A stretch of DNA of 64,000 nt from an uncultured Coriobacteriaceae bacterium (GTDB taxonomy: Bacteria; Actinomycetota; Coriobacteriia; Coriobacteriales; Atopobiaceae): positions 124,001 to 188,000 of the forward strand of contig CADBDT010000004.1 in NCBI GenBank assembly GCA_902793465.1, read 5' to 3'. This document shows positions 1-8,581 of the stretch, piece by piece. How positions within the stretch are numbered: position 1 is the first letter of the stretch; each line of letters begins with the position of its first letter. The notes beneath the pieces are model-generated. The model was not told the DNA's origin. It saw only the letters and a program-made list of their open reading frames with translations, and did no database searches. Made by a program: the position numbers and the translations under genes.

Positions 1-1910
1 AGGTCGGTCACAACCGAGCGCAGGCGCTCGGCGACGGTTGTGCCTTCCCAGGATGGAGCCCATGGCTCGGCGGCCTTCACATGCACGCTCTGATGCTTGG
101 GCGCGCCGTTGGAGTTAAGAAACTCGCGGCTTATGTCCACAATGGTCGCACCGTTCCAGCTCATGTGCAGGCGCGGGTCTGCCGTTACGGTTGCCACGGC
201 CGTTGCCTCGAGGTTCTCCTCCTGCGCATAGCCAAAGAACTCCTCTACGTCCTCGGGTGCCAGTGCCACAGCCATGCGCTCTTGGCTCTCCGAGATGGCA
301 AGCTCGGTGCCGTCCAGGCCTTCGTACTTCTTGGGTACGAGGTCCAGGTTGATGTCCAGTCCGTCTGCCAGCTCGCCAATGGCCACGCTTACGCCGCCAG
401 CACCAAAGTCGTTGCAGCGCTTTATGAGCTTGCAGGCGTCTTCGCGGCGGAACAGACGCTGGAGCTTGCGCTCTATAGGGGCGTTGCCCTTTTGTACCTC
501 CGCTCCGCAGGTGGTGAGGCTCTCCAGTTTGTGTGCCTTGGAGCTGCCCGTGGCGCCGCCGATTCCGTCGCGGCCGGTGCGTCCGCCCAGCAGCACAATA
601 ACGTCGCCGGGAGCGGGGCACTCGCGGCGCACGTGGCTTGCCGGGGTGGCGCCCACCACGGCACCTATCTCCATGCGCTTTGCCACGTATCCTGGGTGAT
701 AGAGCTCGCTTACCTGACCGGTTGCGAGGCCAATCTGGTTGCCGTAGCTGGAGTATCCCGCTGCGGCAGTGCGCACGAGCTTGCGCTGGGGCAGCTTTCC
801 GGACATTGTCTCGCTTACGGGGATGGTAGGATCGGCGGCGCCGGTTACGCGCATGGCTTGGTACACGTAGCTGCGGCCAGAAAGCGGGTCGCGGATAGCG
901 CCGCCAATGCAGGTGGCCGCGCCGCCAAACGGCTCGATCTCGGTGGGATGGTTGTGGGTCTCGTTCTTGAAGAGAAACAGCCAGTCCTGGTCCTCGCCGT
1001 CCACGTCCACCTTTACCTTTACCGTGCAGGCGTTTATTTCCTCGGACTCGTCCAGTCCCGTGAGCCTGCCCGTGTGTGCAAGGTACTTTGCGCCAATGGT
1101 TCCCATGTCCATAAGGCACACGGGCTTGTTTTCCCGTCCAAGCTCGCCGCGAATGCTTAGGTAGCGATCGAAGGCCGCCTGCACCACGGCATCGTCGATG
1201 TCCACCTTGTCGAGCACCGTGCCAAACGTGGTGTGGCGGCAGTGGTCCGACCAGTAGGTGTCTATCATCTTTATTTCCGTAATGGTGGGGTCGCGCTTCT
1301 CGGACGCAAAGTACTCCTGGCAGAAGGCGATGTCCGCGAGGTCCATTGCCAGACCCCGCTCGTCAATGAACTCTGCGAGCCGCTTTTTGCTCAGCTTGCG
1401 GAATCCCTTTAGGACCTCTACCGCCTGGGGCTCGGCCAGCTCGAGCGCCAGCGTCTCGCGCTCTTCCAGTGAGGCCTCGCGAGCCTCCACGGGATTGATT
1501 ACGTAGTTCTTTACTGCCTCGAGCCCCGCGTTGCTCACGCGACCTTCCAGCACGTATACCTTGGCGCTTGCGACCACAGGCCGCTCGCCCTGGCTTATGA
1601 GCTGTATGCACTCGCTTGCGCTTGCGGCGCGCTGGTCAAACTGGCCGGGAAGAAACTCCACGGCAAACACCTTGGCCGTCTTTGCGAACTTCGGAAGTTC
1701 GAAGAACACGTTGTCGGACTGTGGCTCGCTAAATACGGTGGGGACGCAGCGCTCAAACAGCTTGGCGTCTATTCCCTCCACGTCGTAGCGGTTGATTATG
1801 CGAACGTCCTTTAGCCCCTTTACGCCCAAGGTGTGGCGCAGCTCGTGGCTGAGCTCTTGGGACTCGACGTCAAAGCCGGCTTTCTTTTCCACGTAGACGC
1901 GAGAAACCAT
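1..1910 (-). CDS. purL: Phosphoribosylformylglycinamidine synthase PurL (partial, N-terminal part)
   Basis: The frame stays open from the ATG at 1908-1910 to the left edge, so about 636 N-terminal residues are present and the C-terminus lies outside the window. The protein starts MVSRVYVEKK and carries the PurL ATP/substrate motif ETHNHP at residues 317-322, followed by a glycine-rich stretch (PFGGAATCIGG) and later GGRTGRDGIGGATGSS, both typical of FGAM synthase. In the family it converts FGAR, glutamine and ATP to FGAM in de novo purine synthesis. The long N-terminal region before ETHNHP suggests the large form of the enzyme, but the glutaminase domain, if fused, is not visible. No other purine gene is in view. 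Confidence 0.95.
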   Translation of the reverse strand, partial: MVSRVYVEKKAGFDVESQELSHELRHTLGVKGLKDVRIINRYDVEGIDAKLFERCVPTVFSEPQSDNVFFELPKFAKTAKVFAVEFLPGQFDQRAASASECIQLISQGERPVVASAKVYVLEGRVSNAGLEAVKNYVINPVEAREASLEERETLALELAEPQAVEVLKGFRKLSKKRLAEFIDERGLAMDLADIAFCQEYFASEKRDPTITEIKMIDTYWSDHCRHTTFGTVLDKVDIDDAVVQAAFDRYLSIRGELGRENKPVCLMDMGTIGAKYLAHTGRLTGLDESEEINACTVKVKVDVDGEDQDWLFLFKNETHNHPTEIEPFGGAATCIGGAIRDPLSGRSYVYQAMRVTGAADPTIPVSETMSGKLPQRKLVRTAAAGYSSYGNQIGLATGQVSELYHPGYVAKRMEIGAVVGATPASHVRRECPAPGDVIVLLGGRTGRDGIGGATGSSKAHKLESLTTCGAEVQKGNAPIERKLQRLFRREDACKLIKRCNDFGAGGVSVAIGELADGLDINLDLVPKKYEGLDGTELAISESQERMAVALAPEDVEEFFGYAQEENLEATAVATVTADPRLHMSWNGATIVDISREFLNSNGAPKHQSVHVKAAEPWAPSWEGTTVAERLRSVVTD

Positions 1911-2067
1911 AAAAACCTACCCTTCGTTGAAAAAGACGCCCTCCATAATAGCCGAGGACTGCGCCTGGGTGACAAAATTGCCGCACTTGTTGCAAATAGA
2001 AGCATGGTTAAGGGGACGTGGGCCCAATCCTGAGGATGAGTCGGGAGTGCCAGCTCCTCGACTATAC

Positions 2068-2578
2068 GCAGCAAGCGACGTTTCGGCCACGGCCAGCCGT
2101 CCAGATGCACGCGGTTGCGTACAGTTGGGCATGACGCCACGCAGCGACGTGCGTTTCGGCCACGACCAGCCGTCCAGATGCACGCGGTTGCGTACAGTTG
2201 CGCATGACGCCGCGCACGCACGTGCATTCGGGAGGCTGCTGGCAGCGGAAACGCACGCGTTTGCGTACAGTTGGGCATGACGCCACGCACGCACGTGCAT
2301 TCGGGAGGCTGCTGGCAGCGGAAACGCACGCGTTTGCGTACAGTGGTCACCTTCTACACGCAAACGCGTGCATCTCAAGCGTGTTTTCCATCTCAAACGC
2401 ACGTTTCTGCGTGCAATTCCGCTTGACTATGTGCAGCGACGTGCGTTTCGGCCACGGCCAGCCGTCCAGATGCACGCGGTTGCGTACAGTTGCGCATGAC
2501 GCCACGCAGCGACGTGCGTTTCGGCCACGGCCAGCCGTCCAGATGCACGCGGATGCGTGCTCAGTCCGCAACATCACG
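2068..2578. repeat. 73-bp tandem repeat array, about seven units
   Basis: Units begin at about 2068, 2141, 2214, 2287, 2360, 2433 and 2506, a constant 73-bp period. Each unit has a conserved part (GCA..ACGTGC at the start, then GCACGCGKTTGCGTACAGTT and GCATGACGCC) and a central block of about 22-24 bases that comes in three types. Type A (GGCCACGGCCAGCCGTCCAG) is in units 1, 2, 6 and 7, type B (GGGAGGCTGCTGGCAGCGG) in units 3 and 4, and a divergent type C in unit 5. The gap from 1911 to 2637 holds no credible gene; frames through the array shift because 73 is not a multiple of 3. The function is unknown. Confidence 0.85.
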
Positions 2579-2637
2579 TATTCACGGTCGTTTCGCATGC
2601 CGCTAAGTCGCCGCCCCAGCGCGCCAGGGACCATTCA

Positions 2638-3438
2638 CTACTTGTTGCCGAGCGTGCGATAGAGCTCGGGGCGTCGGTGGTCGAACACGGGCATGGCGTC
2701 GCGTGCGTCGCAAAACCGCTGCGGGCTTATCCTGCACACCAAAAGCTCGTCGCTCCCGCTTGCCACTGCGTTGCCCAGCGGGTCGAACACGTGGCTGTGG
2801 CCCACATAGCGCTCCGCTCTGTGGCAGATGCCCGCCACATAGCATTCGTTCTCGATGGCACGGGCGCGAAGGAGCGTCTCCCAATGTAAGGGCTTGTTTG
2901 GGCCGTCGTGCCATGCAGCGGGAAACACAAGCATGTCGCAGCCCTCAAGTGCCAACGCGCGGGCATATTCGGGAAAGCGCAAGTCGTAGCATATGCCCAC
3001 GCCCAACGTACAAAATGGCGTGCGGATTGGCGAGCAGAGCTGCGATCCTGGAGTCATGCGATCGGACTCGCGTACGCCGTGTGCGTCGTAAAGGTGACAC
3101 TTGCGATACGTGCCCCGCACTTCGCCGGTATTGCTCACGACCACCGCCGTGTTAAACGGTGGACCGCCCTGCGGGTTCGTTTCGCTCATGGTAAACACGA
3201 TCCAAATGCCCGATTCCCGAGCCATGTCGCAGACGGCACGCACATACGGGCCGTCCAGAGGTTCGGAGAGCTCGGCGAGCTCGCGTGCGGAAAGCTCGCG
3301 CGGGCACATGAGGTTTTCGGGGAACGCCAGCAGGTCGACGCCGCGTTCGCGCGCGCTTGCGACAACGCGACCTACGTTTCGCAGCACGTCTCCGTCCTCG
3401 GGAAAGGAGGTCTGGGGTATTCCGAGCGTAAAGTCCAC
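2638..3438 (-). CDS. Carbon-nitrogen hydrolase (nitrilase superfamily, omega-amidase/Nit2-like)
   Basis: A 266-residue protein with the complete nitrilase catalytic set: Glu41 (FPEN), Lys112 (YRKCHLYD) and Cys149 (GICYDLRFPE). The GICYDLRFPE and FPAAW segments are most like Nit2/omega-amidase members, which hydrolyse omega-amides such as 2-oxoglutaramate; the substrate here is inferred. I chose the GTG at 3436-3438 because a GGAG sits six bases upstream. An in-frame extension to 3789 exists but overlaps the deformylase gene antiparallel-free on the same strand and has no family similarity. It lies downstream of def on the same strand, with a 56-bp gap, and ends next to the 73-bp repeat array. 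Confidence 0.88.
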   Translation of the reverse strand: MDFTLGIPQTSFPEDGDVLRNVGRVVASARERGVDLLAFPENLMCPRELSARELAELSEPLDGPYVRAVCDMARESGIWIVFTMSETNPQGGPPFNTAVVVSNTGEVRGTYRKCHLYDAHGVRESDRMTPGSQLCSPIRTPFCTLGVGICYDLRFPEYARALALEGCDMLVFPAAWHDGPNKPLHWETLLRARAIENECYVAGICHRAERYVGHSHVFDPLGNAVASGSDELLVCRISPQRFCDARDAMPVFDHRRPELYRTLGNK

Positions 3439-3494
3439 GTGCTTCTCCGTTCTGCGTGTGACAACAAGGCCGGCATGCGAATTGCCTTGTGGCG

Positions 3495-3908
3495 CTAAAT
3501 GAGGATTCCGTTGCAGTGGTCCAACTCGTGTTGGATCGCCTGGGCAACGCCCCCACAGAACGTCTGCGCGTGCGGCTGCAAGCCCGTGTCCAGCCAGGAG
3601 ACCCGTATGCGACGGAACCGCCTTGCAGGCCGCGTGCCGTCCAGCGACAAGCACCCCTCCTGCGCCTCGTATTCGTCCTTTCCCCATTCGAGCGTGGGAT
3701 TGAGCATCGCAATCGTCCTGCCGCCGTCGTCCAGCACCGCGATTATGCGCTTGCGCTGGCCTATCATGTTTGCGGCCATGCCCACGCACGTTGCCCTGTG
3801 CGACTCTAGGGTGTCAATGAGGTCTTGTGCTATGGGAAGATCGTCGGGGGTGGCTGCCTCGCTCGGTTGCTGCAGGAAGAACGTCATCCTCATAATTGGT
3901 CTTATCAT
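3495..3908 (-). CDS. def: Peptide deformylase
   Basis: A 137-residue protein with the three deformylase motifs: GMAANMIG (43-50, in place of GxGxAAxQ), EGCLS with metal ligand Cys86, and HELDH with His127, Glu128 and His131. It removes the formyl group from nascent proteins. Motif 1 has Asn-Met instead of the usual final Gln, so it belongs to the divergent short class found beside classical Def in many Gram-positives. The ATG at 3906-3908 has AAGGGA five bases upstream; an upstream ATG at 3932 is also in frame but has no good ribosome site. It follows the flavin reductase gene closely on the same strand. Confidence 0.88.
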   Translation of the reverse strand: MIRPIMRMTFFLQQPSEAATPDDLPIAQDLIDTLESHRATCVGMAANMIGQRKRIIAVLDDGGRTIAMLNPTLEWGKDEYEAQEGCLSLDGTRPARRFRRIRVSWLDTGLQPHAQTFCGGVAQAIQHELDHCNGILI

Positions 3909-3935
3909 CGCTGTCCCTTGTGTTTGCGCCAATGG

Positions 3936-4451
3936 TTAGAGAACGTCCACGACCTCGGCGGTGTAGGCAAGGTGGGCGCCTTCGGCATACAGATTGTTGC
4001 TGCGACTCGCAAAGTGCTCGAGCACTTCGGGAGGCACCTGCGTAAGGTCGATCTGGTGGGTGTAGAGCTTACGACACACGAGGGTGACGGTTGCTTCCTC
4101 AAACATCATACCATGCTCGATGGGCTTGGGCGTGAGGGAGGTGAGCTGGACCTTGTTTGTGTCGCGTCCGGACTTGGCGCCCAGCAAGGCAAGGTCGCGC
4201 TTGTGCTCGGGGCCAAACAGCTGGATTGTAAAGTAGTCGTTTTCCAGCATAAAGCGATGGGTGTAGCGCCTTGGGTGCACGTATACCGTTACAGTTGGCG
4301 TGCTCCATAGCGTGCCGGCCTCGCCCCAGCCTATGGTCATGGTGTTCCAGTCGTCCTGGGTTCCTGCGGTAACGAGCGCCCAGTCGTCGTGGACGGCTCG
4401 TACGAACGCGAGCTGTGCCTCCTCAATTTGCGTGGTGGGCTTGTTGAACAT
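3936..4451 (-). CDS. Flavin reductase family (flavoredoxin-like) protein
   Basis: A 171-residue protein of the FMN-binding split-barrel flavin reductase/flavoredoxin type. The N-terminal part (WALVTAGTQDDWNTMTIGWGEAG) and the following WSTPTVTVYVHPRRYTHR are characteristic of this family, as is the FTIQLFG strand. Such proteins bind FMN and reduce flavin or pass electrons in anaerobes. The substrate is not evident. It sits between the YaiI-like gene and def, all on the minus strand with gaps of 20-30 bases, so these may be cotranscribed, although no shared pathway is obvious. Confidence 0.82.
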   Translation of the reverse strand: MFNKPTTQIEEAQLAFVRAVHDDWALVTAGTQDDWNTMTIGWGEAGTLWSTPTVTVYVHPRRYTHRFMLENDYFTIQLFGPEHKRDLALLGAKSGRDTNKVQLTSLTPKPIEHGMMFEEATVTLVCRKLYTHQIDLTQVPPEVLEHFASRSNNLYAEGAHLAYTAEVVDVL

Positions 4452-4472
4452 GGCAGTTCCCTTCTTGGTTGC

Positions 4473-4964
4473 TTATGAGTCCATGGCCTCGCGTACGAGC
4501 GAGCGCAGATTGCGAACAAATCGCTTGCGGTCGTCGCTGGTAAAGGCGGCGGGTCCCTTGGTGCGCCCGCCTGCACGACGGACTTTTTTCTCTTCGTGGC
4601 GAATAAACATCATGGAGTCGATGGTAAGCGGGTCGTATACGCGGCCGCGCACGCCTATGGCTCGCGCCCCACGTCCGAGCACGATGGACGCAAGGCCTAT
4701 GTCCTGCGTTACCACCACGTCTTGGGGGCTAAGCTCGCACACGATGGCAAAGTCGGCCGAGTCGGCATCTATGCCTACTTGCAGCGTGCGCACCCAAAAG
4801 CCTCCATTTGCCGGCGGCTGGGTGGGGTCGGAATGCCGCACATGTCGCATAAGATTTTGCGTGGAGTTGCCCGCTATTACACAAGGGATGTTTGCCTTGC
4901 GGGCACAGTCAAGCGCCTCGCGCGTTACGGGACATGCGTCGGCGTCTACAAACAAGGTGGTCAT
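4473..4964 (-). CDS. YaiI/YqxD family protein (DUF188, UPF0178)
   Basis: A 163-residue protein starting MTTLFVDADACPVTREA, with the DADACPV motif that defines the UPF0178/DUF188 family. The conserved acidic residues near the start and the QDIGLAS segment fit a PIN-like nuclease fold, but no activity has been firmly assigned to the family as far as I know. The C-terminus carries GGRTKGPAAFT, also conserved in the family. It is the first gene of a minus-strand run that continues to the nitrilase. Confidence 0.88.
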   Translation of the reverse strand: MTTLFVDADACPVTREALDCARKANIPCVIAGNSTQNLMRHVRHSDPTQPPANGGFWVRTLQVGIDADSADFAIVCELSPQDVVVTQDIGLASIVLGRGARAIGVRGRVYDPLTIDSMMFIRHEEKKVRRAGGRTKGPAAFTSDDRKRFVRNLRSLVREAMDS

Positions 4965-5164
4965 GGCAATCCGTTCGGCTTGGTGTTGTACACGTCACAG
5001 TCTACACGCATTCGCGCAAGTGGTCAGGCACCCGTGTAATAGAATTGTGAGAGTAGCGCCCTGGGAAAACGGTGACTCCATGAGGTCTGACCGCGGAATT
5101 GGACAGGGCGTAGAGTCCACACGTGCGCTTACGTGCTCGCAAAAGGTCAAGGAAGGTCAACGAC

Positions 5165-5623
5165 ATGCGTGTTCTTATGGTCTGTTTGGGCAACATCTGC
5201 CGCTCTCCCATGGCAGAGTACGTCTTGCGCCATCTTGCGGAACAGGAGGGGATGGCAGGCGAAGTTCGCGTGGACTCCGCCGCAACAAGCAGGTACCAGA
5301 TTGGCGAAACACCTCACATGGGAACGCGTCGCGTGCTCGCAGCCCACAAGGTACGCTGCGGAAACCACCGCGCGCGCCAGCTTACCAAAGGTGACTACGG
5401 GCGCTACGACCTTATTGTTGGCATGGACGAGGAGAACCGCTACGACATTATGCGTATTTTGGGCAGCGATCCTCTGGGCAAGGTTTACCTGCTGCTCGAC
5501 TGGTCCGAGCACCCGCGTGACATCGCCGACCCCTGGTACACAGGCGACTTCGAGACCACTTACGCGGACGTCCTGGAGGGGTGCGAGGCGCTAATCGCGT
5601 GTCTGCGCGAAGGACGAGCATAG
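5165..5623 (+). CDS. Low-molecular-weight protein-tyrosine phosphatase
   Basis: A 152-residue protein with the LMW-PTP P-loop CLGNICRS, giving catalytic Cys7 and Arg13, and a downstream DPW segment containing the general-acid Asp. The family dephosphorylates tyrosine or arginine phosphates, often to control capsule or stress proteins. I chose the ATG at 5165 because GGAAGG lies eight bases upstream and the P-loop normally begins within ten residues of the start; the frame itself extends upstream to 5123. There is no tyrosine kinase gene next to it, so its partner is unknown. It is transcribed away from the upstream YaiI-like gene. Confidence 0.9.
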   Translation: MRVLMVCLGNICRSPMAEYVLRHLAEQEGMAGEVRVDSAATSRYQIGETPHMGTRRVLAAHKVRCGNHRARQLTKGDYGRYDLIVGMDEENRYDIMRILGSDPLGKVYLLLDWSEHPRDIADPWYTGDFETTYADVLEGCEALIACLREGRA

Positions 5624-5814
5624 GGGAGCGCTTCTAAATAACCGGAAGTTATGCGTGTCCTCCCAAGAGGCACCCCACTTCATCACGAGTTCTCGGATGG
5701 CCTGCCCACCATTCTCTTTGCCTAAGTATAGCAACGTGATACGAAAGCTTGTGTTATGGAGATGCCGTATACTTGAGGCGTTACGAATCTAACTATCGCT
5801 GGAGGGGCAACACG

Positions 5815-6615
5815 ATGACAATCACGCAGTCCCGCGACGAGCTGGGCCATGCCATTAGCGCGTATTGGGACAATCGTGCACAGACGTACTCCAATGGCGT
5901 GCAAAACGAGCTGGCCGGATACTGCCGGTGCACTTGGCAGCGCGCGCTCGCGCGTGCAATACAAGATACATGCGAAGCTGCGGCAAAGGAAGGTCGCGTG
6001 GTGCGCGCGCTTGACTTGGGTTGCGGGCCGGGCTTCTTTAGCATCCTGCTTGCCGATGAGGGCTGCGCCGTGGATGCGGTTGACATGAGCGCGCGGATGC
6101 TCGACCGTGCGCGTGCCAACGCGGCGCAAGCCGTGCCCGGTGCCAGCATCGCATTCCACCAGTGCGACGCTGCAAGCCTCGCCTTCGCGAATGACACCTT
6201 CGACCTTGCCGTCTCGCGCAACCTCACTTGGCTCATGCGCGATCCCGAAGGTGCCTATGCCGAGTGGCTGCGGGTGCTGCGTCCTGGAGGCAAGCTCCTT
6301 GTGTTCGACGCCAATTGGTATCGCTATCTTGTCGACGACGAGGTGGACGCCGCTCGTCGCAGCGACCAGAAGGACGCGGAGGTCTACGACAAGAACTCTC
6401 GCGCGACCGACGACGAGGAGCGGCGCTGCGAGCAGATAGCAGCCGAGCTCCCGCTGACCTCCGTCAGGCGTCCTCAGTGGGACATCCAGGTGCTCAGGCA
6501 ACTTGGCGCAAGACAGGTAAGGGTGGACGAGCAGGCATGGCGCGATCTCTGGTCTGCCGAAGAGCAGGCCTACTACGGCTCTTCGCCCCTCTTTATGATC
6601 GAAGCCCGCAAGTAG
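5815..6615 (+). CDS. Class I SAM-dependent methyltransferase, first gene of the nickel/peptide importer cluster
   Basis: A 266-residue Rossmann methyltransferase. Motif I is LDLGCGPGFFSILL, followed by VDMSARML and the motif IV region FDLAVSRNLTWLMRDP. GGAGGGG precedes the ATG at 5815. Only 23 bases separate it from the first permease gene, so it probably heads the ABC operon. A methyltransferase in front of a NikABCDE-type importer is a pairing I recall from anaerobic Firmicutes and other gut bacteria. It may modify a metal chelator or the imported ligand, but the substrate is not shown by the sequence. Confidence 0.85.
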   Translation: MTITQSRDELGHAISAYWDNRAQTYSNGVQNELAGYCRCTWQRALARAIQDTCEAAAKEGRVVRALDLGCGPGFFSILLADEGCAVDAVDMSARMLDRARANAAQAVPGASIAFHQCDAASLAFANDTFDLAVSRNLTWLMRDPEGAYAEWLRVLRPGGKLLVFDANWYRYLVDDEVDAARRSDQKDAEVYDKNSRATDDEERRCEQIAAELPLTSVRRPQWDIQVLRQLGARQVRVDEQAWRDLWSAEEQAYYGSSPLFMIEARK

Positions 6616-6638
6616 GGCATCCCTAAGGAGCGGCGTCC

Positions 6639-7604
6639 ATGCATCGCTACGTTATCCGACGGTTGTTGCAGCTCGTGCCCATACTGTTGGGCATCACACT
6701 GCTCTCGTTTGGCATGATGCACCTCGCGGGCGGGGACGCGGTTACGGCCCTGTTGGAAAACCAGGGCGTGGCGGTAACTCAGGACGTCATAGACGCAAAG
6801 CGCCACGAGCTTGGCCTGGACCAACCCTTCCTGGTCCAATACCTCGGCTGGCTCAAAGGGCTTGTGACTGGCAACATGGGTACGAGCTACGTGTCGGGAA
6901 AGGACGTGTTCCAGACGTTTGTCTCCAAGCTGCCTGCCACCATCCTGCTCACGTTCTCCTCCGTGCTGGTTACCGTAATTGTGGCGGTGCCGTTGGGCAT
7001 CGTTGCCGCAACCAAGCAGAACAGGTTCGTGGACTACCTCATTCGCGTGCTTAGCTTCGTGGGCAACTCGCTGCCCAACTTCTTTGTGGCATTGCTGCTT
7101 ATCCTTGTGTTTGCCATAACGTTAAGATGGCTGCCCGTTATTTCTGCAAACATTGGCAAGACCGGCGTCGCGGCAATCTCGTGGACGGGGCTCGTCCTGC
7201 CCACGGCAACGCTTGCCATAGCCATGACGTCCAAGTACATTCGCCAGATTCGCGCAACCGTGCTCGACGAACTCGAAAAGCCCTACGTGGCAGGCGCCCG
7301 GGCACGCGGTGTGAGCGAGAGGCGCATCCTTACCAAGAGCGTGCTCAAGAGCGTGCTCATAATGCTGGTAACGCTGCTGGCGTTGTCCATCGGTGACCTC
7401 TTGGGAGGAACGGCGATTGTCGAGACGATATTTCAGTGGGATGGCGTGGGCAAGCTTGCGGTGGATGCCATTACCATGCGCGACTATCCCATGATTCAGG
7501 CGTACGTGGTGTGGATGGCGATTATCTACGTGGTGGTAAACCTGATTGCCGACCTGCTGTATCACCATCTGGATCCGCGCGTGAGGCTGGGAGGTGACGA
7601 CTGA
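6639..7604 (+). CDS. ABC importer permease (NikB/OppB/DppB family)
   Basis: A 321-residue inner-membrane permease. It starts MHRYVIRRLLQLVPILLGITLLSF, the usual N-terminal helix of DppB/NikB, and has the coupling-loop region EKPYVAGARARGVSERRI, which contacts the ATPase. A Shine-Dalgarno AAGGAG precedes the ATG. It forms the heterodimeric channel with the next gene, overlapping it by one base (TGATG at 7602-7606). The class carries dipeptides, oligopeptides or chelated nickel; the gene order permease-permease-binding protein-ATPase-ATPase and the methyltransferase neighbour make a metal-chelate substrate plausible but not proven. Confidence 0.92.
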   Translation: MHRYVIRRLLQLVPILLGITLLSFGMMHLAGGDAVTALLENQGVAVTQDVIDAKRHELGLDQPFLVQYLGWLKGLVTGNMGTSYVSGKDVFQTFVSKLPATILLTFSSVLVTVIVAVPLGIVAATKQNRFVDYLIRVLSFVGNSLPNFFVALLLILVFAITLRWLPVISANIGKTGVAAISWTGLVLPTATLAIAMTSKYIRQIRATVLDELEKPYVAGARARGVSERRILTKSVLKSVLIMLVTLLALSIGDLLGGTAIVETIFQWDGVGKLAVDAITMRDYPMIQAYVVWMAIIYVVVNLIADLLYHHLDPRVRLGGDD

Positions 7605-8581
7605 TGTCTGCAGCGGAGGCAAGTCGCACCACCAACCCCGTTACCGTGCGCACGCAGAAGGTGCGACGCGAACACATTACGGCGAGGCTCGTGGTGTTTG
7701 GCGCACTTGCGGCGTCGTTGCTTGTCGTGGCGGTTCTATCGCCATTGCTGTGCCCGTGCGACCCATACGCACAGGACCTCTCGCATGCACTCGAGGCTCC
7801 GAGTGCCGCGCATCTGGCAGGCACCGATCGATTCGGCCGCGATCTGCTCTCCCGCGTGATCTTGGGGTCGCGGCCTTCGATTCTCTATACGCTCGCACTC
7901 GTGACCATAGTCGCTGCGATTGGTGTCGTTGTTGGCGTGGTGTGCGGTTGGAAGGGCGGAAAGGTTGACGTGGTGCTCATGCGCACGTCCGATGTATTCC
8001 TGGCGTTTCCGGGACTGGTCTTTGCGCTGGCCGTTGCGGGAGTCCTTGGCGGCGGCATGATAAACGCCGTTATCGCGCTCGCGGCCATAGGCTGGCCCAA
8101 GTACGCGCGCATTGCGCGTGGTCTCACGCTCGCACAAAAGAGCGAGCCGTACCTTGCCGCGGCGCGGCTTGCAGGCTGCTCCACGGCACAACTCGTCTTT
8201 TTCCATCTGCTCCCCAACATTGCGGGACCTTTGCTGGTTACCGCGATGCTGGACATTGGCACGATGATGATGGAGCTCGCGGGCTTGTCATTCCTGGGCC
8301 TTGGCGCCAAGCCGCCAGCGGCGGAGTGGGGTTCCATGATGAGCGAGAGCCGCAGCCTCCTGCAAACGGCGCCGTGGACCATAGTTGCCCCAGGCGTTGC
8401 CATCTTCGTTGCCGTTATGGTGTTCAACCTGCTTGGCGACACGGTCCGCGACTACATGGACCCGTCGCAGCGAAGCAGGCGGAATGCAAGTGCGGGGCGT
8501 AACTCGAGTCCAAAAGGAGGACTGCCCCAATCTGCAGCTTGTGCTGTAAGGGAAACACAAGAGGAAAGTGAGGAAGCATGA
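7604..8581 (+). CDS. ABC importer permease (NikC/OppC/DppC family)
   Basis: A 325-residue permease with an N-terminal helix (LVVFGALAASLLVVAVL) then a DppC-type periplasmic segment and the AGTDRFGRDLLSRVILGSR motif that is almost invariant in DppC/NikC proteins. The coupling loop reads EPYLAAARLAGCS. Its start overlaps the previous stop by one base and its end overlaps the next start by four (ATGA at 8578-8581), which indicates translational coupling. After the last helix it has a hydrophilic tail of about 40 residues (from about residue 288), longer than usual for the family. Confidence 0.92.
   Translation: MSAAEASRTTNPVTVRTQKVRREHITARLVVFGALAASLLVVAVLSPLLCPCDPYAQDLSHALEAPSAAHLAGTDRFGRDLLSRVILGSRPSILYTLALVTIVAAIGVVVGVVCGWKGGKVDVVLMRTSDVFLAFPGLVFALAVAGVLGGGMINAVIALAAIGWPKYARIARGLTLAQKSEPYLAAARLAGCSTAQLVFFHLLPNIAGPLLVTAMLDIGTMMMELAGLSFLGLGAKPPAAEWGSMMSESRSLLQTAPWTIVAPGVAIFVAVMVFNLLGDTVRDYMDPSQRSRRNASAGRNSSPKGGLPQSAACAVRETQEESEEA

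Noticed and set aside
1820-2350. Minus-strand reading frame of 176 codons across the repeats
   Set aside because: It overlaps the start of purL and the 73-bp array, and its repeated peptide is only a result of the repeat; the frame changes between units.
2068-2578. The 73-bp array as a CRISPR array
   Set aside because: The conserved part is about 50 bases and the variable part 22-24, with the same block repeated in adjacent units and no cas genes in the window. The layout is that of a tandem repeat, not of unique spacers.
5726-5742. GTATAGCAACGTGATAC as a NikR-type operator before the importer operon
   Set aside because: The arms pair only over four to five bases and the spacing differs from the known NikR site, so it may be chance.
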